Part shown: piece after piece, positions 18,401-27,010 of the stretch
Layout: every line of letters begins with the position of its first letter
Numbering within the stretch: the first letter of the stretch is position 1
Assembly: GCA_025062325.1 (NCBI GenBank)
Contig: JANXAL010000069.1
Location: 34,803 to 98,802 of the forward strand
Source: Roseiflexus sp.
GTDB lineage: Bacteria; Chloroflexota; Chloroflexia; Chloroflexales; Roseiflexaceae
DNA length: 64,000 nt
Direction of reading: 5' to 3'
Notes under the pieces: model-generated
The model's database searches: none
What the model was told of the DNA's origin: nothing
What the model saw: the letters and a program-made list of their open reading frames with translations, nothing else
Translations under genes and position numbers: made by a program

Positions 18401-18875
18401 TGTAGTAGAGGAGCGTAGGGGTGAATCCCAGCAGCACGCCTGCCAGCAACGCACCGCGTGCTCCCAGATATGGGCGCAGCATCCAGGCGGAGGCGACGAG
18501 CGCAATCCCAGCCGCCGCCTGCGGCAGGCGCGCCTGCATGTCCCCGTCGCCAAACAGAAAATAGGAGAAGAGGGTCAGCACGTAGAGCGATGGTCCGTGA
18601 TACACCGGGTCGTAGCAGTAAGTGGCCGAGACGCGCCCACCCCAGCAGATGAAGCCGCCCGCACCGGTGTAGAACTTCCAGCTCATCCAGGCGTGGATCG
18701 ACTCGTCGTGGTGGAGCGCCATACGCCCCAGCCCGTACAGGTGTGCGATAACACTGGCGACCAGCAGCAACGCAAACAGCAGCACATCGCTCGAAAGCCA
18801 CGCCAGGCTCAGCGGGCGGTCCAGCCCGACAGGCGCTGCGGCGACACTGCGAGGATCACGTGAAAGAATAGCCAT
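15435..18875 (-). CDS. Agl23/TIGR03663-like membrane glycosyltransferase fused to NHL repeats
   Basis: 1146 residues. The first about 540 residues form a polytopic membrane domain like GT39/PMT-type glycosyltransferases, with the acidic HHDESIHAWMSWKF motif in the first extracytoplasmic loop and many helices. Residues of about 545-840 are a mixed extracytoplasmic region. The C-terminal about 300 residues are NHL propeller blades, each with PRGVAVDxxGNIYVADTxNxRI-like cores (for example GVAVDAAGNIYVADTWNARI). The TIGR03663 family is thought to glycosylate lipid-linked or surface glycans. The propeller probably lies outside the cell. It is the downstream gene of a paralogue pair (123-base gap). 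Confidence 0.85.
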   Translation of the reverse strand: MAILSRDPRSVAAAPVGLDRPLSLAWLSSDVLLFALLLVASVIAHLYGLGRMALHHDESIHAWMSWKFYTGAGGFICWGGRVSATYCYDPVYHGPSLYVLTLFSYFLFGDGDMQARLPQAAAGIALVASAWMLRPYLGARGALLAGVLLGFTPTLLYYTRFARHDGLMVLWTLWIVIGFFRYLDTAQPRYLYLLAVGVALALATHELYYILGFIFGWFLIIRVLYELLPRRTMTIALGSIAGIAALVELSIITGLWYGRLTPTLRADGISLLFFTVASGGLIMSRVWDPMPVFVPRFVALWQEQRTALWTALSALASIFVVLYSAFFADMRSVFDGLYAGLAYWLGSQQEYARGDQPWYYYLMLMSLYEPLAFFGGLAATVYLFTRGVRLHRQERTAQDQQEMPSHDGIETARVAPVEAETHMSFVGRPAMALFPLFLAFWFLCSLVAFSWAGEKMPWLNSHIALPANLLLAWTLARLGASLNLRTLDRRAWLVPPALILLFMALAVAFWRFGQPAVGQQRLANLLQGILALILASGLIYLIVRAAQWAGTRAALTLCTLTVAALVGAYTLRSTWLVVYDHPDTPVEPMVYTQSTPDTPLIVAQIRDLAISQTRNARSVNDPTGGLSMPVIMDRGDPAQDGEGSLAWPYQWYLRDFKRLETRSSDDFRSATPDTFLVDPPQGAGERILAPVVMVSRVSLNSNAQQALEANYVRLYDTKLNWWFPEGNKCDPQSPGYKRFYFAYPGSAGDIAKACPGLQPQDAPPVWAPIFWIFDSSHWANTGRYLLYRELPPPLRLDGREMSVWVRRDLARVGEAPAVAATSSVIKLVATDIFGEFGSEPGQLIQPRGVAVDPQGNIIVSDSANHRLIVFDPSGTPIRTIGEFGNGDGQFYEPRGVAVDAAGNIYVADTWNARIVKLDSQGTFLASWGVGREDFGDGRRASPTGGTQEQNLARPLDFFGPRGVAVDAEGNVYIADTGNKRIVVTDSDGNYKYQWGYDGSAAGQFNEPIGVAIDENGTVFVADTWNSRVQAFARGENGQVDPLPYATWRIPGWQPQTYEDPFIAARGRRVVISVPLRNILMLTDDNGIGLLAWGGSGSDVASVRQPCGVAFAPDDSVIVVDRGNARIMRFSLPNVAPPTTTNGVPLQ

Positions 18876-18998
18876 CGTTCATCCCTGCCAGAACTAGCGC
18901 ACATTGCCCAATCCATATGAATCCGTCTCAATCCGCGCGTATCCGTGTTCTCTCACATGCACATGCCGCGCGTAGGGGAGAGCGACAGTTTACTGAGT

Positions 18999-21497
18999 CT
19001 ACCTCTCGCCGCCGAACCCCAGCCCCATCTCCGGCGCCACTTCGGGGCGCACCGCGACGACAAAATCGGTCGAGCCGAGCGGGTGCGGCGGAACGCGGTA
19101 CAGGATGTACTGCCAGAATTGCTGCGAGGTGCGCGGGTCGAACGGTTGACGCAGCATGCGCATCAGGAGCGAGGAGCGCTCGGTAACCGGCGCCGTCATC
19201 CAATCGCGCGGCAGGCGGTAGGTCTCATCTTCCGGGAACCACCAGCGCAACGGGTAGCGCTGTACCTGAAACCCTTCCAGAAACCGGCGGTTCTGCTCGT
19301 TCTCATAGTTCTCAAGCAACATCAGCACAGCAATCACATCGTCCCCCGGCGCGCGCTGCAAGATCGGCGGCTGCTCTTCGGCGCGAGCGAAGCGGATACG
19401 GTACCAGTCCCAAACCGTTTCGTTGTCGTACCAGACTGTTGCAGTCGTGGCGCTGCTGCGACGGCGAAGCGCTTCGTCGAGCCGGTCGATCACCCGCTTC
19501 ACATCTGGCGATGTCTGAGTGTAAATCATCATTTCGCGCGGGATGTCGCCGTAGCGAAAACTGAGCTGATAGGCGCTGCGCAGCGTGTACGCCGCGACGA
19601 TCAACGTCACGCCAGCCGCCAGGGCGCCGATGGCCCAGCGCCGACCGCGCAGCATCCAGGCGCCTGCCGTAAGCAGCGCGGTCAGCACAATCCAGAGCGG
19701 CGTAATCCACGGCGTCAACCCTGCCAGTTGCGTATCGGTGTGGGTGGTGACAGTGATCAGGAGCAGGCAGTAGACGCTGATGACCGTCAGCAGCGCCAGA
19801 AAGACAGGGAATGGGCGCGCGATCCGGCTTAGCGAAAAGCTGTCTGGCGCCTGCCCGTCATCAATGCCGCGACGCCACCAGTCCAGGGTGCGCCCCGCCG
19901 CCCATGCTCCCAGCAACGTCAGCGGCAGCGCGACGTGCACTGTCAGCCAGGGCATCTTTTCGCCCGCCCACGAATAGAGCGCAAAGGTGGCAATACTCCA
20001 CCACACCAGGACGAACGGCAGCCAGGAAGCCGGATCAGCGCTATGCGACGTCGCTGCTGCATCTGCGCCAGACTCGCGCCCATTGGTGGAAGAAGCGGCG
20101 TTATGGTCTCTCCGCATCAGTCGGCGCCATCCAAGCACACCCGCCATTGCCAGACCGATCACACCCCAGAGGATGAGCAACGGCTCGTAGATCGCCAGCA
20201 GCACCGCGTAGTAGTGCGGCGGCTGCCCGCCGCGCTCGACCTCATGTTGCGCCAGCCAGTAGAGGAGCGAGCCGGTCGTGCCGGTGATGACCCCGGCAGT
20301 GTTGGTAAGAAAGGCGGTGAAAAACAGGGTGTAGATTAGGAAGAACAACCCGCCAGCAATCAGCAGGCGCCGCCCTTCTCCCAGACTTGCAAACGTTGCC
20401 ACTGTCGGATCGCCGCTGGCGCAGGCGCGTTCCCAGATCGTCGTGTTGGTCGCATCACGTCGTCGCCAGACGACCCACCACAGCGCCCCCAACGTTGTTG
20501 GGACGAGCACAAGCCCGGTCAGAATTGCCGGATGACTGACGAACTCGCCGAGTTTGATGAAGTACAGCCCGAAATTATCGTCTGGTTGATGGCGGACGCA
20601 CAGCGCATAATTGTTGTCGAACGTCGCCAGCGGGGGCCAGCCGAAGATGGGCCCGGGGCGGGCGACGCGCATTGGGTTGGGGGGCGGGAAGGGTTGCAAT
20701 TCGCTGGGGCAGATGTACGGTCCGGCGACCCGATTGACCGTATCGCTCTCTGGAAACGGGCGCTCCGGGTAGCCCGGCAGCCAGAAAACCAGCGCCACGA
20801 CTACGATGCCCAGCGCTGCCACAATTGCTGTGCCCGGCTTCCACACCTTCCAGAAGAAGACGAGCGCAACCAGCGGCGCGAAGATCGCCATGTACAGAAA
20901 GAACGTCTCCATCGTCACGAACATAAACGCCAGCGCCAGCGCGACCACATACAGCCACAGCGGGCGGCGGGTGGTCGCATAGCGCACCGCGCCGATCAGC
21001 GCCAGCAACTCGAACAGGATGGTGTAAGGATCGTGACGAAGGAAGCGAGCAATGTACATGAACGCGGGAGAAATGAGAATATAGGTCGAAGCCAGCAGCG
21101 CCGCGCTGCGCCCCAGTTCACGGCGCAACAGGTACGGCAGCATCACCAGAGCAATGCCGAACAGGGCCGGACCCAGGCGCGCGGTTGCATCGCTGACGCT
21201 GAAGAGGAAATAGATCAGCGCGCCGAAGAAGTAGAGAAAGGGTCCGTGCAGCAGCGGGTCGTGCGCGTACCCCTCGCCGCGAAAGACCAGCCACGAAAAA
21301 TAGGCATGCAACGTCTCATCATGATGGAGCGCACGATCACCCAACCCCCAGAGGCGTGAGATCACTGCCAGCAGCAGGATAACCAGGTAGGCAGCGTGTT
21401 CGAGCGAGATGGTCGCTGTGCGTGAGCGCGTCGTTGCGGGAGCTGTACTTTCGCCAGACGGTGCGGTGACCTGCGGCGGGAGTTCGGCAATTGACAT
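18999..21497 (-). CDS. Agl23/TIGR03663-like membrane glycosyltransferase
   Basis: 832 residues with about a dozen hydrophobic helices in the first 650 residues and a soluble C-terminal region. The loop motif LHHDETLHAYFSWLVF parallels that of the neighbouring 1146-residue protein, as do HYYAVLLAIYEPLLILWG and FALYSWAGEKMPWLTVHVALP (conserved SWAGEKMPWL in both). The same blocks in the same order show the two arose by duplication; this one lacks NHL repeats. It likely transfers sugar from a lipid-phosphate donor on the outer face of the membrane. The start ATG at 21497 lies about 80 bases downstream of the Crp gene. Confidence 0.85.
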   Translation of the reverse strand: MSIAELPPQVTAPSGESTAPATTRSRTATISLEHAAYLVILLLAVISRLWGLGDRALHHDETLHAYFSWLVFRGEGYAHDPLLHGPFLYFFGALIYFLFSVSDATARLGPALFGIALVMLPYLLRRELGRSAALLASTYILISPAFMYIARFLRHDPYTILFELLALIGAVRYATTRRPLWLYVVALALAFMFVTMETFFLYMAIFAPLVALVFFWKVWKPGTAIVAALGIVVVALVFWLPGYPERPFPESDTVNRVAGPYICPSELQPFPPPNPMRVARPGPIFGWPPLATFDNNYALCVRHQPDDNFGLYFIKLGEFVSHPAILTGLVLVPTTLGALWWVVWRRRDATNTTIWERACASGDPTVATFASLGEGRRLLIAGGLFFLIYTLFFTAFLTNTAGVITGTTGSLLYWLAQHEVERGGQPPHYYAVLLAIYEPLLILWGVIGLAMAGVLGWRRLMRRDHNAASSTNGRESGADAAATSHSADPASWLPFVLVWWSIATFALYSWAGEKMPWLTVHVALPLTLLGAWAAGRTLDWWRRGIDDGQAPDSFSLSRIARPFPVFLALLTVISVYCLLLITVTTHTDTQLAGLTPWITPLWIVLTALLTAGAWMLRGRRWAIGALAAGVTLIVAAYTLRSAYQLSFRYGDIPREMMIYTQTSPDVKRVIDRLDEALRRRSSATTATVWYDNETVWDWYRIRFARAEEQPPILQRAPGDDVIAVLMLLENYENEQNRRFLEGFQVQRYPLRWWFPEDETYRLPRDWMTAPVTERSSLLMRMLRQPFDPRTSQQFWQYILYRVPPHPLGSTDFVVAVRPEVAPEMGLGFGGER

Positions 21498-21577
21498 GGT
21501 TCCTAGCTCAACGACCTCCGGTATTCAGCCACGGCGAGATTGTACACGATGCATGAGCGGAACCGCAACTCTAGAGG

Positions 21578-22258
21578 TCACGAATACGCCAAATTTCTGA
21601 GCCGCACCAGGTCGATCAGGTGAATAGCGTCGTCATCATCCTGGATCAATCCGGCGGCGCGAAAATCGCCAATGGCTTTAGTGACCGTTTCACGATGGGA
21701 TCCGATCAGCTCAGCGAGCTGCTGATGCGTGGAGCGCACCGTCGGCGGCCAATCCTGCCGTTCTGCCCACAGTCCGAGCAGCGCTGCCGCCAGGCGTTGT
21801 GGCACGCTCTTGAAGGCGATGTCGGCCAGTTTGCGTTCGACGGCGCGCAGCCGTCGACTCATCGCAGTGATAAGCCGTAGCGCCAACGATGGCTGCTCGC
21901 GCAGCGCGCGGCGCAACGTCTCTCGGTGAACAGCGCCGACCGAGCAGGGTGTGACGCTGATCGCATAACTGTCGTAGTGCGTCCCTTCTGCCAGCGCTAT
22001 CTCGCCAAAGATAGCGGGCGCGTCGAGGAGCAACACAGTGAGGGCGCGTCCTTCAGGCGAGATGGTATAGAGCCGAACTCGTCCCTGGTAGAGCAGGTAG
22101 ATTGCTGCGCCCGGATCTTCCAGGCCGTAAAACACATGCCCGGCAGGGCGCTGATTTGCTGCGATCTCGCCATGAATGTCGCGCAGCGCCGACATCAACT
22201 GCGGGAAGAGATCGGCATCGGTGATGACATCGACCGGCGGCGGATCAGGCGCGGTCAC
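21578..22258 (-). CDS. Crp/Fnr-family transcription regulator
   Basis: About 227 residues. The N-terminal cyclic-nucleotide-binding beta-roll shows YLLYQGRVRLYTISPEGRAL and APAIFGEIALAEG. The C-terminal winged helix carries THQQLAELIGSHRETVTKAI, the recognition helix having the S-H-R-E-T-V pattern of Crp/Fnr proteins. No cluster-binding Cys set is present, so it is not an FNR-type oxygen sensor. A GTG at 22258 with GGAG seven bases before it is my start; a GTG at 22276 is also open. Either overlaps the end of the histidine-phosphatase gene, so the two are translationally coupled. Confidence 0.85.
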   Translation of the reverse strand: MTAPDPPPVDVITDADLFPQLMSALRDIHGEIAANQRPAGHVFYGLEDPGAAIYLLYQGRVRLYTISPEGRALTVLLLDAPAIFGEIALAEGTHYDSYAISVTPCSVGAVHRETLRRALREQPSLALRLITAMSRRLRAVERKLADIAFKSVPQRLAAALLGLWAERQDWPPTVRSTHQQLAELIGSHRETVTKAIGDFRAAGLIQDDDDAIHLIDLVRLRNLAYS

Positions 22259-22907
22259 GCTCAGACTCCAGTTCACGCAAGTGCCAGCAGTCGTTATGGG
22301 CGATCAACTGCCATTCCACCCGACCATCGCGGCTGGTCATCTGTCGCCAGTGGGTGATGGCGGTATTCTGCGCGTGGAACGCGTTCCTCCCGCGCGCGTG
22401 AGGTCCAAGCCCTAGCATGAAGAGGAAGGACACTTCGATGATGCCGCCATGACAGACAGCCACGATCGTCTGCCCACGATGACGGGTAATCAACCGCTCG
22501 AGCGCCGCCGATGCACGAAACTGAAAACTGGCCCAGCTTTCGCCGCCAGGAGCGATAGGAGTGAAATACTCTTTGAAAAACAGGCTCATCTGCGGGAAAC
22601 GGGCGCGTGCTTCGTCGATGTGCATCCCATCCGCTTCGCCGGGCCGCAGTTCCTGAAGGTCGTCATCCCAGTGGATCGGCAGCCTAAGCGCCTCTGCCAC
22701 GGCTTCGGCGGTCATCCGGGCGCGCGGCAGTGTGCTGGCATACAGGACGTCGGCGGCAATCTCACCACGCGCCAGGCGGCGAGCAAGCGCCTGCACCTGT
22801 GCCACTCCCCGCTCTGTCAATCCCCGGTCGCCGCGCATCCCTCCCACGATTGGTTCAACATTAGAAAACGCCTCGCCATGGCGGATCAAATACAGATTGG
22901 TGATCAT
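22245..22907 (-). CDS. Histidine phosphatase superfamily protein (phosphoglycerate mutase-like)
   Basis: 220 residues. It starts MITNLYLIRHGEAFSN, the phosphohistidine RHG motif, with GLTERGVAQVQALARRL, then ELRPGEADG and VAVCHGGIIEVSFL, the second active-site His. Length and order match GpmB/CobC-like phosphatases rather than the large glycolytic mutase. The substrate is unknown; possibilities include phosphosugars and alpha-ribazole phosphate. It overlaps the downstream Crp gene. Confidence 0.85.
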   Translation of the reverse strand: MITNLYLIRHGEAFSNVEPIVGGMRGDRGLTERGVAQVQALARRLARGEIAADVLYASTLPRARMTAEAVAEALRLPIHWDDDLQELRPGEADGMHIDEARARFPQMSLFFKEYFTPIAPGGESWASFQFRASAALERLITRHRGQTIVAVCHGGIIEVSFLFMLGLGPHARGRNAFHAQNTAITHWRQMTSRDGRVEWQLIAHNDCWHLRELESERDRA

Positions 22908-22984
22908 ATAACCTCGAATACTTGCCGCCCGTGTGAGGGCTGGTCGGATAGACGGCTTCTCCGGTCGTGCTACATCCCATACTT

Positions 22985-23040
22985 ACTGCCCACGTGAGGG
23001 TGGGTTTGAGACCCACCCTTATGCGGTCCAGCCTTACGCG
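22985..23040. repeat. Palindromic intergenic element
   Basis: AGGGTGGGT, a short loop, then ACCCACCCT gives a perfect 9-base-pair stem, followed by TATGCGG. It resembles the palindrome at 12867-12892 (ACGGGCGGGTCT) and the diverged pieces at about 33680-33785, so it is one member of a REP-like family. It lies between the DUF3054 gene and the histidine phosphatase gene (both minus strand) and could end transcription from the former. Confidence 0.55.
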
Positions 23041-23092
23041 GGCCAATCCTGGTGGTACTGTGAGCCGGTCGGCGAGCGTCTCCCGCCATTAT

Positions 23093-23518
23093 CTACGATC
23101 GCCTGGCGGCAATCAGCGCAAACGCGCTCCGCCAGAGGGTCATGATCGTCAGCACTGCGATGAATGTTACCAGCGCAAACGAGAGAGGAATAGTCGTCTG
23201 CCGAATGAAGGCGCGCAATCCCAGGCTCACGGGCCAGGCGACAAGCCAGGTCAGCGTGGTGCGCGCCAGCATGCGCTGCGGCGCTCCGGTGATGTCGGCG
23301 CGATACGCGCCGATCAGCGGCGCAACCGCAAACCAACCAATGATGAACGGCGCTGCCGTCTCTGTAACTTGCGCCAGCGCTGTCAACCCGGCATCCTCAC
23401 CATGGCTGGCGCGCCCGATCGCTGCGAAGACCAGCAGCGCCAGCGCGTCGCCGATGACCAGAAGCGCGGTTCGGCGCCTGGTGGCTAATGAATGATGTGA
23501 CTGTTCGTGAAGCGCCAT
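23093..23518 (-). CDS. DUF3054 membrane protein
   Basis: About 141 residues from MALHEQSHHSLATRRR; AGGAAGGA lies before the ATGGTGATG run and fits the third codon best. Four hydrophobic helices are visible, with ALLVIGDALALLVFAAIGRASHG, APFIIGWFAVAPLIGAY, TLTWLVAWPVSLGLRA and LVTFIAVLTIMTLWRSAFAL. The D-A-L...G-R-x-S-H-G motif and W-F-x-x-x-x-x-G-A-Y are DUF3054 signatures. Function unknown. It is separated by about 80 bases from the metallophosphoesterase gene upstream. Confidence 0.8.
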   Translation of the reverse strand: MALHEQSHHSLATRRRTALLVIGDALALLVFAAIGRASHGEDAGLTALAQVTETAAPFIIGWFAVAPLIGAYRADITGAPQRMLARTTLTWLVAWPVSLGLRAFIRQTTIPLSFALVTFIAVLTIMTLWRSAFALIAARRS

Positions 23519-23600
23519 CACCATTCCTTCCTGCGGGGCCGCCTGTCGGCACGCCGTCTCAGCGTGCCGTTGCTTCCTCACAGGCAGTATACCATGCAAT

Positions 23601-24629
23601 CTACGGTCGCCGCAGGGTGATGATCGTCGCTTCAGGCGGGCAGAGGAGTCGCAGCGGCGCGCCGCCAAGCCCGCGCGATACGTAGAGGATCAAACCATCG
23701 ACCTGATACTCGCCGATGACGTAGCGTTTCCCATGGCGCGGCAGGGTGAAGGGACCGAGCAGCGGGAGGCGCAGGTGCCCGCCGTGCGTATGCCCCGACA
23801 GTTGAACGTGAATGCCAGCGTGCGCTGCGCTCTCGGCTATGTCGGGCGCGTGGGAGAGCAGCACTTTGAACCCGCCGGTCGGCACGCCACGCAGCGCCTG
23901 CCGGAGCGATGGTCGCCCGTCCCACACATCATCAATGCCGATCAGCCATAGATCGCCGCCGTTCCACGACAACCGGCGGTGTTCGTTAAGCAGCAGCGGG
24001 ATGTTTGCCAGTTTCAACGCAGCGTGCAGGTCCGCCAGCCCCTCCCAGTGATCGTGGTTGCCCGGCACGGCATAGACGCCGAGCGGCGCGCGCAATCCGC
24101 GCAGCAACCGCGGCACCTCGGGAATCGCCCAGTGATGGGTGACGATATCGCCGGTGAGCACGATCAGGTCGGGGCGTTCACGCTGCATCTGCTCAATGCC
24201 CCATCTCAGGTTCGTCTCACTATAGTGAAACCCGAGATGGCTATCGGTCAGTTGACCAATGCGCAGCCCGTCGAGTTCCGGGGGCAACGCCGGGATGCGC
24301 AGGGTCACCCGCTCCAGAATAGGGTGCGCTGGCTCGCCAAACAGCATATGACCAAGCGCTGCAGCGCTGAACGCTCCACCTGCCGCTGCGACGGGCCAGC
24401 CGAACAGACCGATCCCCGCAAGCCCGGCAGCGGTTGCCGCAGCGCCAAGGCTGAGCCACCCAGGGTTGATATGCAGTTGTGTTGCCTCAATCGTCTGACG
24501 GCCGCGCAGCGCTCGCCGCTTGCGCGGCCGGACCCTTAGCGCATGCGGTCCGTGTGGGTGTATTTCGATGGGCACGTGGTATTCCTTTGCCGGGACGAAC
24601 CTTGGTTTCGATGCGGTCAGCAGTGTCAT
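23601..24629 (-). CDS. Membrane-anchored calcineurin-like metallophosphoesterase
   Basis: 342 residues. After a basic N-terminus and two short hydrophobic helices (about 52-92), the phosphoesterase domain has the full metal set: QLTDSHLG (D-x-H), LTGDIVTHH (G-D), VPGNHDHWEG (G-N-H-D), LLSHAPD and LSGHTHGGHL (G-H-x-H). The layout matches YaeI/YkuE-type enzymes, which act at the membrane on UDP-diacylglucosamine or similar pyrophosphates. The substrate here is unproven. The gene is followed by the DUF3054 gene. Confidence 0.88.
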   Translation of the reverse strand: MTLLTASKPRFVPAKEYHVPIEIHPHGPHALRVRPRKRRALRGRQTIEATQLHINPGWLSLGAAATAAGLAGIGLFGWPVAAAGGAFSAAALGHMLFGEPAHPILERVTLRIPALPPELDGLRIGQLTDSHLGFHYSETNLRWGIEQMQRERPDLIVLTGDIVTHHWAIPEVPRLLRGLRAPLGVYAVPGNHDHWEGLADLHAALKLANIPLLLNEHRRLSWNGGDLWLIGIDDVWDGRPSLRQALRGVPTGGFKVLLSHAPDIAESAAHAGIHVQLSGHTHGGHLRLPLLGPFTLPRHGKRYVIGEYQVDGLILYVSRGLGGAPLRLLCPPEATIITLRRP

Positions 24630-24858
24630 GTGCGATGCTCCAATGGGTTAGGGGTTAAGGATTAAGGGTTAGCATCTGCCCACCTTTGACCTTCAACCTT
24701 TGAACTTTACAATCTTCGACCCTCACACCTCATGCCCCTCGCCTCTTGCCTCCCTCAGCATACCACACGAAGTTTACAATCTGATGACCGCTCGCTGACG
24801 TACAATTCCATCAACCTGTCAGATTGATTGTCGATTGCATGCGCTATACTTTGAGCGT
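24630..24858. repeat. Divergent spacer with low-complexity heptad-like sequence
   Basis: No gene. From 24640 to about 24760 the sequence is built from related words such as GGGTTAGGGGTTAAGG, TTGACCT, TCAACCT, TTGAACT and CTTCGAC with a loose seven-base period, as at 6930-7130 and 27595-27680. AT-rich sequence at 24765-24855 should contain the LCP gene promoter. Confidence 0.5.
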
Positions 24859-26241
24859 ATGCGCGACAGATACGATAGCGAACCAACCAATCGACCGCCG
24901 CGCCAGCGCGCGTACACCGGCGAGACGATAGTTATGCGGCGCGCGCGTGTTGCTGCGCCTCCAGTCCAGCGCAGCGTGTGGCAGCGCATCCGGCGCGCGC
25001 TGATGTTGACTGGCGTTCTTCTGGCGGCGCTCATCGCGCTGCTCTACTGGCAGTTTGCTGCTGCCGTTGCGCCGCTGATCGTCGCCGATGCTCGTCCGTT
25101 CCCGCCGCTCAATCCGCCGGGCACAGCGATGAATGTTCTGCTCATCGGCGTCGATGAGCGCCCCGATCATCCGGAAGAAGGAGTGCGCAGCGACACCCTC
25201 ATCGTCGTCCGCCTCGACACAATCGGTCGGCGGATCAGTCTGCTCTCTATCCCGCGCGATACGCGCGTTGATGTGCGCGACATCGGTCCGACCAAGATCA
25301 ATGTCGCCTACGGGTATGGCTACGCGGCTGCGAGGGAACTCTACGGCGAGAAAACGATGCCAGCGCAGGGGGGTATGGCGCTGGCCGCCGAGACCGTCGG
25401 GCAGTTTCTCGATCTTCCCATCCATTACACAGCGCAGATCAATTTCGACGGGTTTGCGCGCGTGATCGACGCGCTCGGCGGCGTGACCATTGATGTGCCG
25501 CGCCGGATTGTCGATGATGCCTACCCGACCCCCGATTTTGGCACGGTGCGCGTTGAGTTCGAGCCTGGTCCCCAGCGGATGGACGGCGCGCGGGCGTTGA
25601 TCTACGCCCGCACCCGCCACGCCGACAGCGATTTCGGGCGCGCCGAACGCCAGCAGCAGGTCATCCGCGCCGTGATTGAAGAACTTCGCGCCCGCGGTCC
25701 GATTGGCGCAGCGCTGCTGCTGCCATCACTCGGCCGGGCGCTTGATGGCGCGTTTGCGACCACCCTGCCGCTGTCGCGCCCTGATATGTTACTGGGGATG
25801 GGATGGATTGCAACCGGGCTCGACCCGGCGGCGATCGGGCAATACCGCATCGCACCCGACACCGCGCCCAACTTCCGCGAAATCGGGTCTGACATTCTCT
25901 GGGACCCGGCAGAGGTGCGCAAGGTAGTGCGCGACTTCTTGGCGACACCCGGCGTCGAAACCGAAGATGCGCGGATTCAGGTGCTGAACGGTGCTGGTGT
26001 CACCGGACTGGCGCGGCGCGTCAGCGGCGAGCTGGAGTCGGCAGGGTTCACCGTTGTGCCTGCCGCCGATGCGCCACGCAGCGACGTTCCCCGTACCGTC
26101 GTGTATGATGTGACTGGCAAACCCGCCACTGCCCGACGCCTGGCTGCGCTGCTCAACGCCGAGATCCGGCGCGGTCCGCCCGATGGTGTTAGTCCGACGG
26201 TCGACATTATCGTGGTGCTAGGGCGGGATCAGGTGAAATAA
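24859..26241 (+). CDS. LytR-CpsA-Psr (LCP) family cell-wall polymer transferase
   Basis: About 460 residues. A basic cytoplasmic N-terminus leads to one membrane helix (LMLTGVLLAALIALLYW), then the LCP catalytic domain: MNVLLIGVDERPD, GVRSDTLIVVRLD, ISLLSIPRDTRVDV, KINVAYGYG and later LIYARTRHADSDFGRAERQQ, with the Arg and Asp residues that bind the polyprenyl pyrophosphate. The last 100 residues (VLNGAGVTGLARRVSGEL...) are a LytR_C domain. It attaches polymers to cell wall or surface structures. The earlier in-frame ATG at 24835 adds only eight residues. Confidence 0.88.
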   Translation: MRDRYDSEPTNRPPRQRAYTGETIVMRRARVAAPPVQRSVWQRIRRALMLTGVLLAALIALLYWQFAAAVAPLIVADARPFPPLNPPGTAMNVLLIGVDERPDHPEEGVRSDTLIVVRLDTIGRRISLLSIPRDTRVDVRDIGPTKINVAYGYGYAAARELYGEKTMPAQGGMALAAETVGQFLDLPIHYTAQINFDGFARVIDALGGVTIDVPRRIVDDAYPTPDFGTVRVEFEPGPQRMDGARALIYARTRHADSDFGRAERQQQVIRAVIEELRARGPIGAALLLPSLGRALDGAFATTLPLSRPDMLLGMGWIATGLDPAAIGQYRIAPDTAPNFREIGSDILWDPAEVRKVVRDFLATPGVETEDARIQVLNGAGVTGLARRVSGELESAGFTVVPAADAPRSDVPRTVVYDVTGKPATARRLAALLNAEIRRGPPDGVSPTVDIIVVLGRDQVK

Positions 26242-26262
26242 CCTTAATGCAGGAGCATGCCA

Positions 26263-26970
26263 ATGACCCGTGAGTATGACGTGATCACGTTCGACTGCTA
26301 CGGCACGCTGATCGATTGGGACGCTGGCATCCGCAGCGGGTTTGCGGCTGCAGCGCAACGTGCTGGCGTCACTGTTGATCTTGACGCTGCGCTGGCTGCC
26401 TACCACGCCATTGAGCCACAGGTCGAGGCATCCGAATACCGCCCTTACCGCCAGGTGTTGGCGGAGACGGCGCAGCGTGCAGCCGCGACGCTCGGCTGGC
26501 CCATGGACGACGATACGGCGCAGTTTTTTGCGGCGACGCTGCCCCAATGGCCCCCGTTCGCCGACACAAATCCGGCGCTTGAGCAGTTGTACGCTGCCGG
26601 GTACCGCCTGGGCATTCTGTCGAATGTGGACGATGATCTGCTCGCAGCGACGATCAGACATTTCACGGCGCCAATCGATCTGATTGTCACGGCGCAGCAG
26701 GTCGGCTCATACAAGCCGAATATCGGCCACTTCGTCGCTGCTCGCGAGCGGATCGGCGGGTTGCGCTGGCTGCACGTTGCGCAGAGCCATTTTCACGATG
26801 TTGTGCCCGCCGCGCGAATGGGGTTGCCAGTCGTATGGGTCAACCGCAAGCGTGAACCCTTGCCGCCGGATGGACCCGCGCCGCTTGCCGAAGTGCCTGA
26901 TTTGCGGGCATTTGTGGAGTGGATTGGGGGTAGGAGAGCCGAGAACCAGGAACCGGCAACTGAGAACTGA
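26263..26970 (+). CDS. HAD-superfamily hydrolase (2-haloacid dehalogenase type)
   Basis: 235 residues. HAD motif I is VITFDCYGTLIDWDAG, with the nucleophilic Asp. Motif II is GILSNVDDDLL, motif III the Lys in VGSYKPN, and motif IV is around LHVAQSHFHDVVPAARMG. The FDCYGTLIDW form and helical cap size place it with type II haloacid dehalogenases and related phosphatases. AGGAG lies seven bases before the ATG at 26263; the ATG at 26257 is too close to it. It lies 21 bases after the LCP gene, probably in one transcript. Substrate unknown. Confidence 0.85.
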   Translation: MTREYDVITFDCYGTLIDWDAGIRSGFAAAAQRAGVTVDLDAALAAYHAIEPQVEASEYRPYRQVLAETAQRAAATLGWPMDDDTAQFFAATLPQWPPFADTNPALEQLYAAGYRLGILSNVDDDLLAATIRHFTAPIDLIVTAQQVGSYKPNIGHFVAARERIGGLRWLHVAQSHFHDVVPAARMGLPVVWVNRKREPLPPDGPAPLAEVPDLRAFVEWIGGRRAENQEPATEN

Positions 26971-27010
26971 TGTCCTCTGTAGCGTCTTTGGAGTGCGATG
27001 GGTGGTTTCT

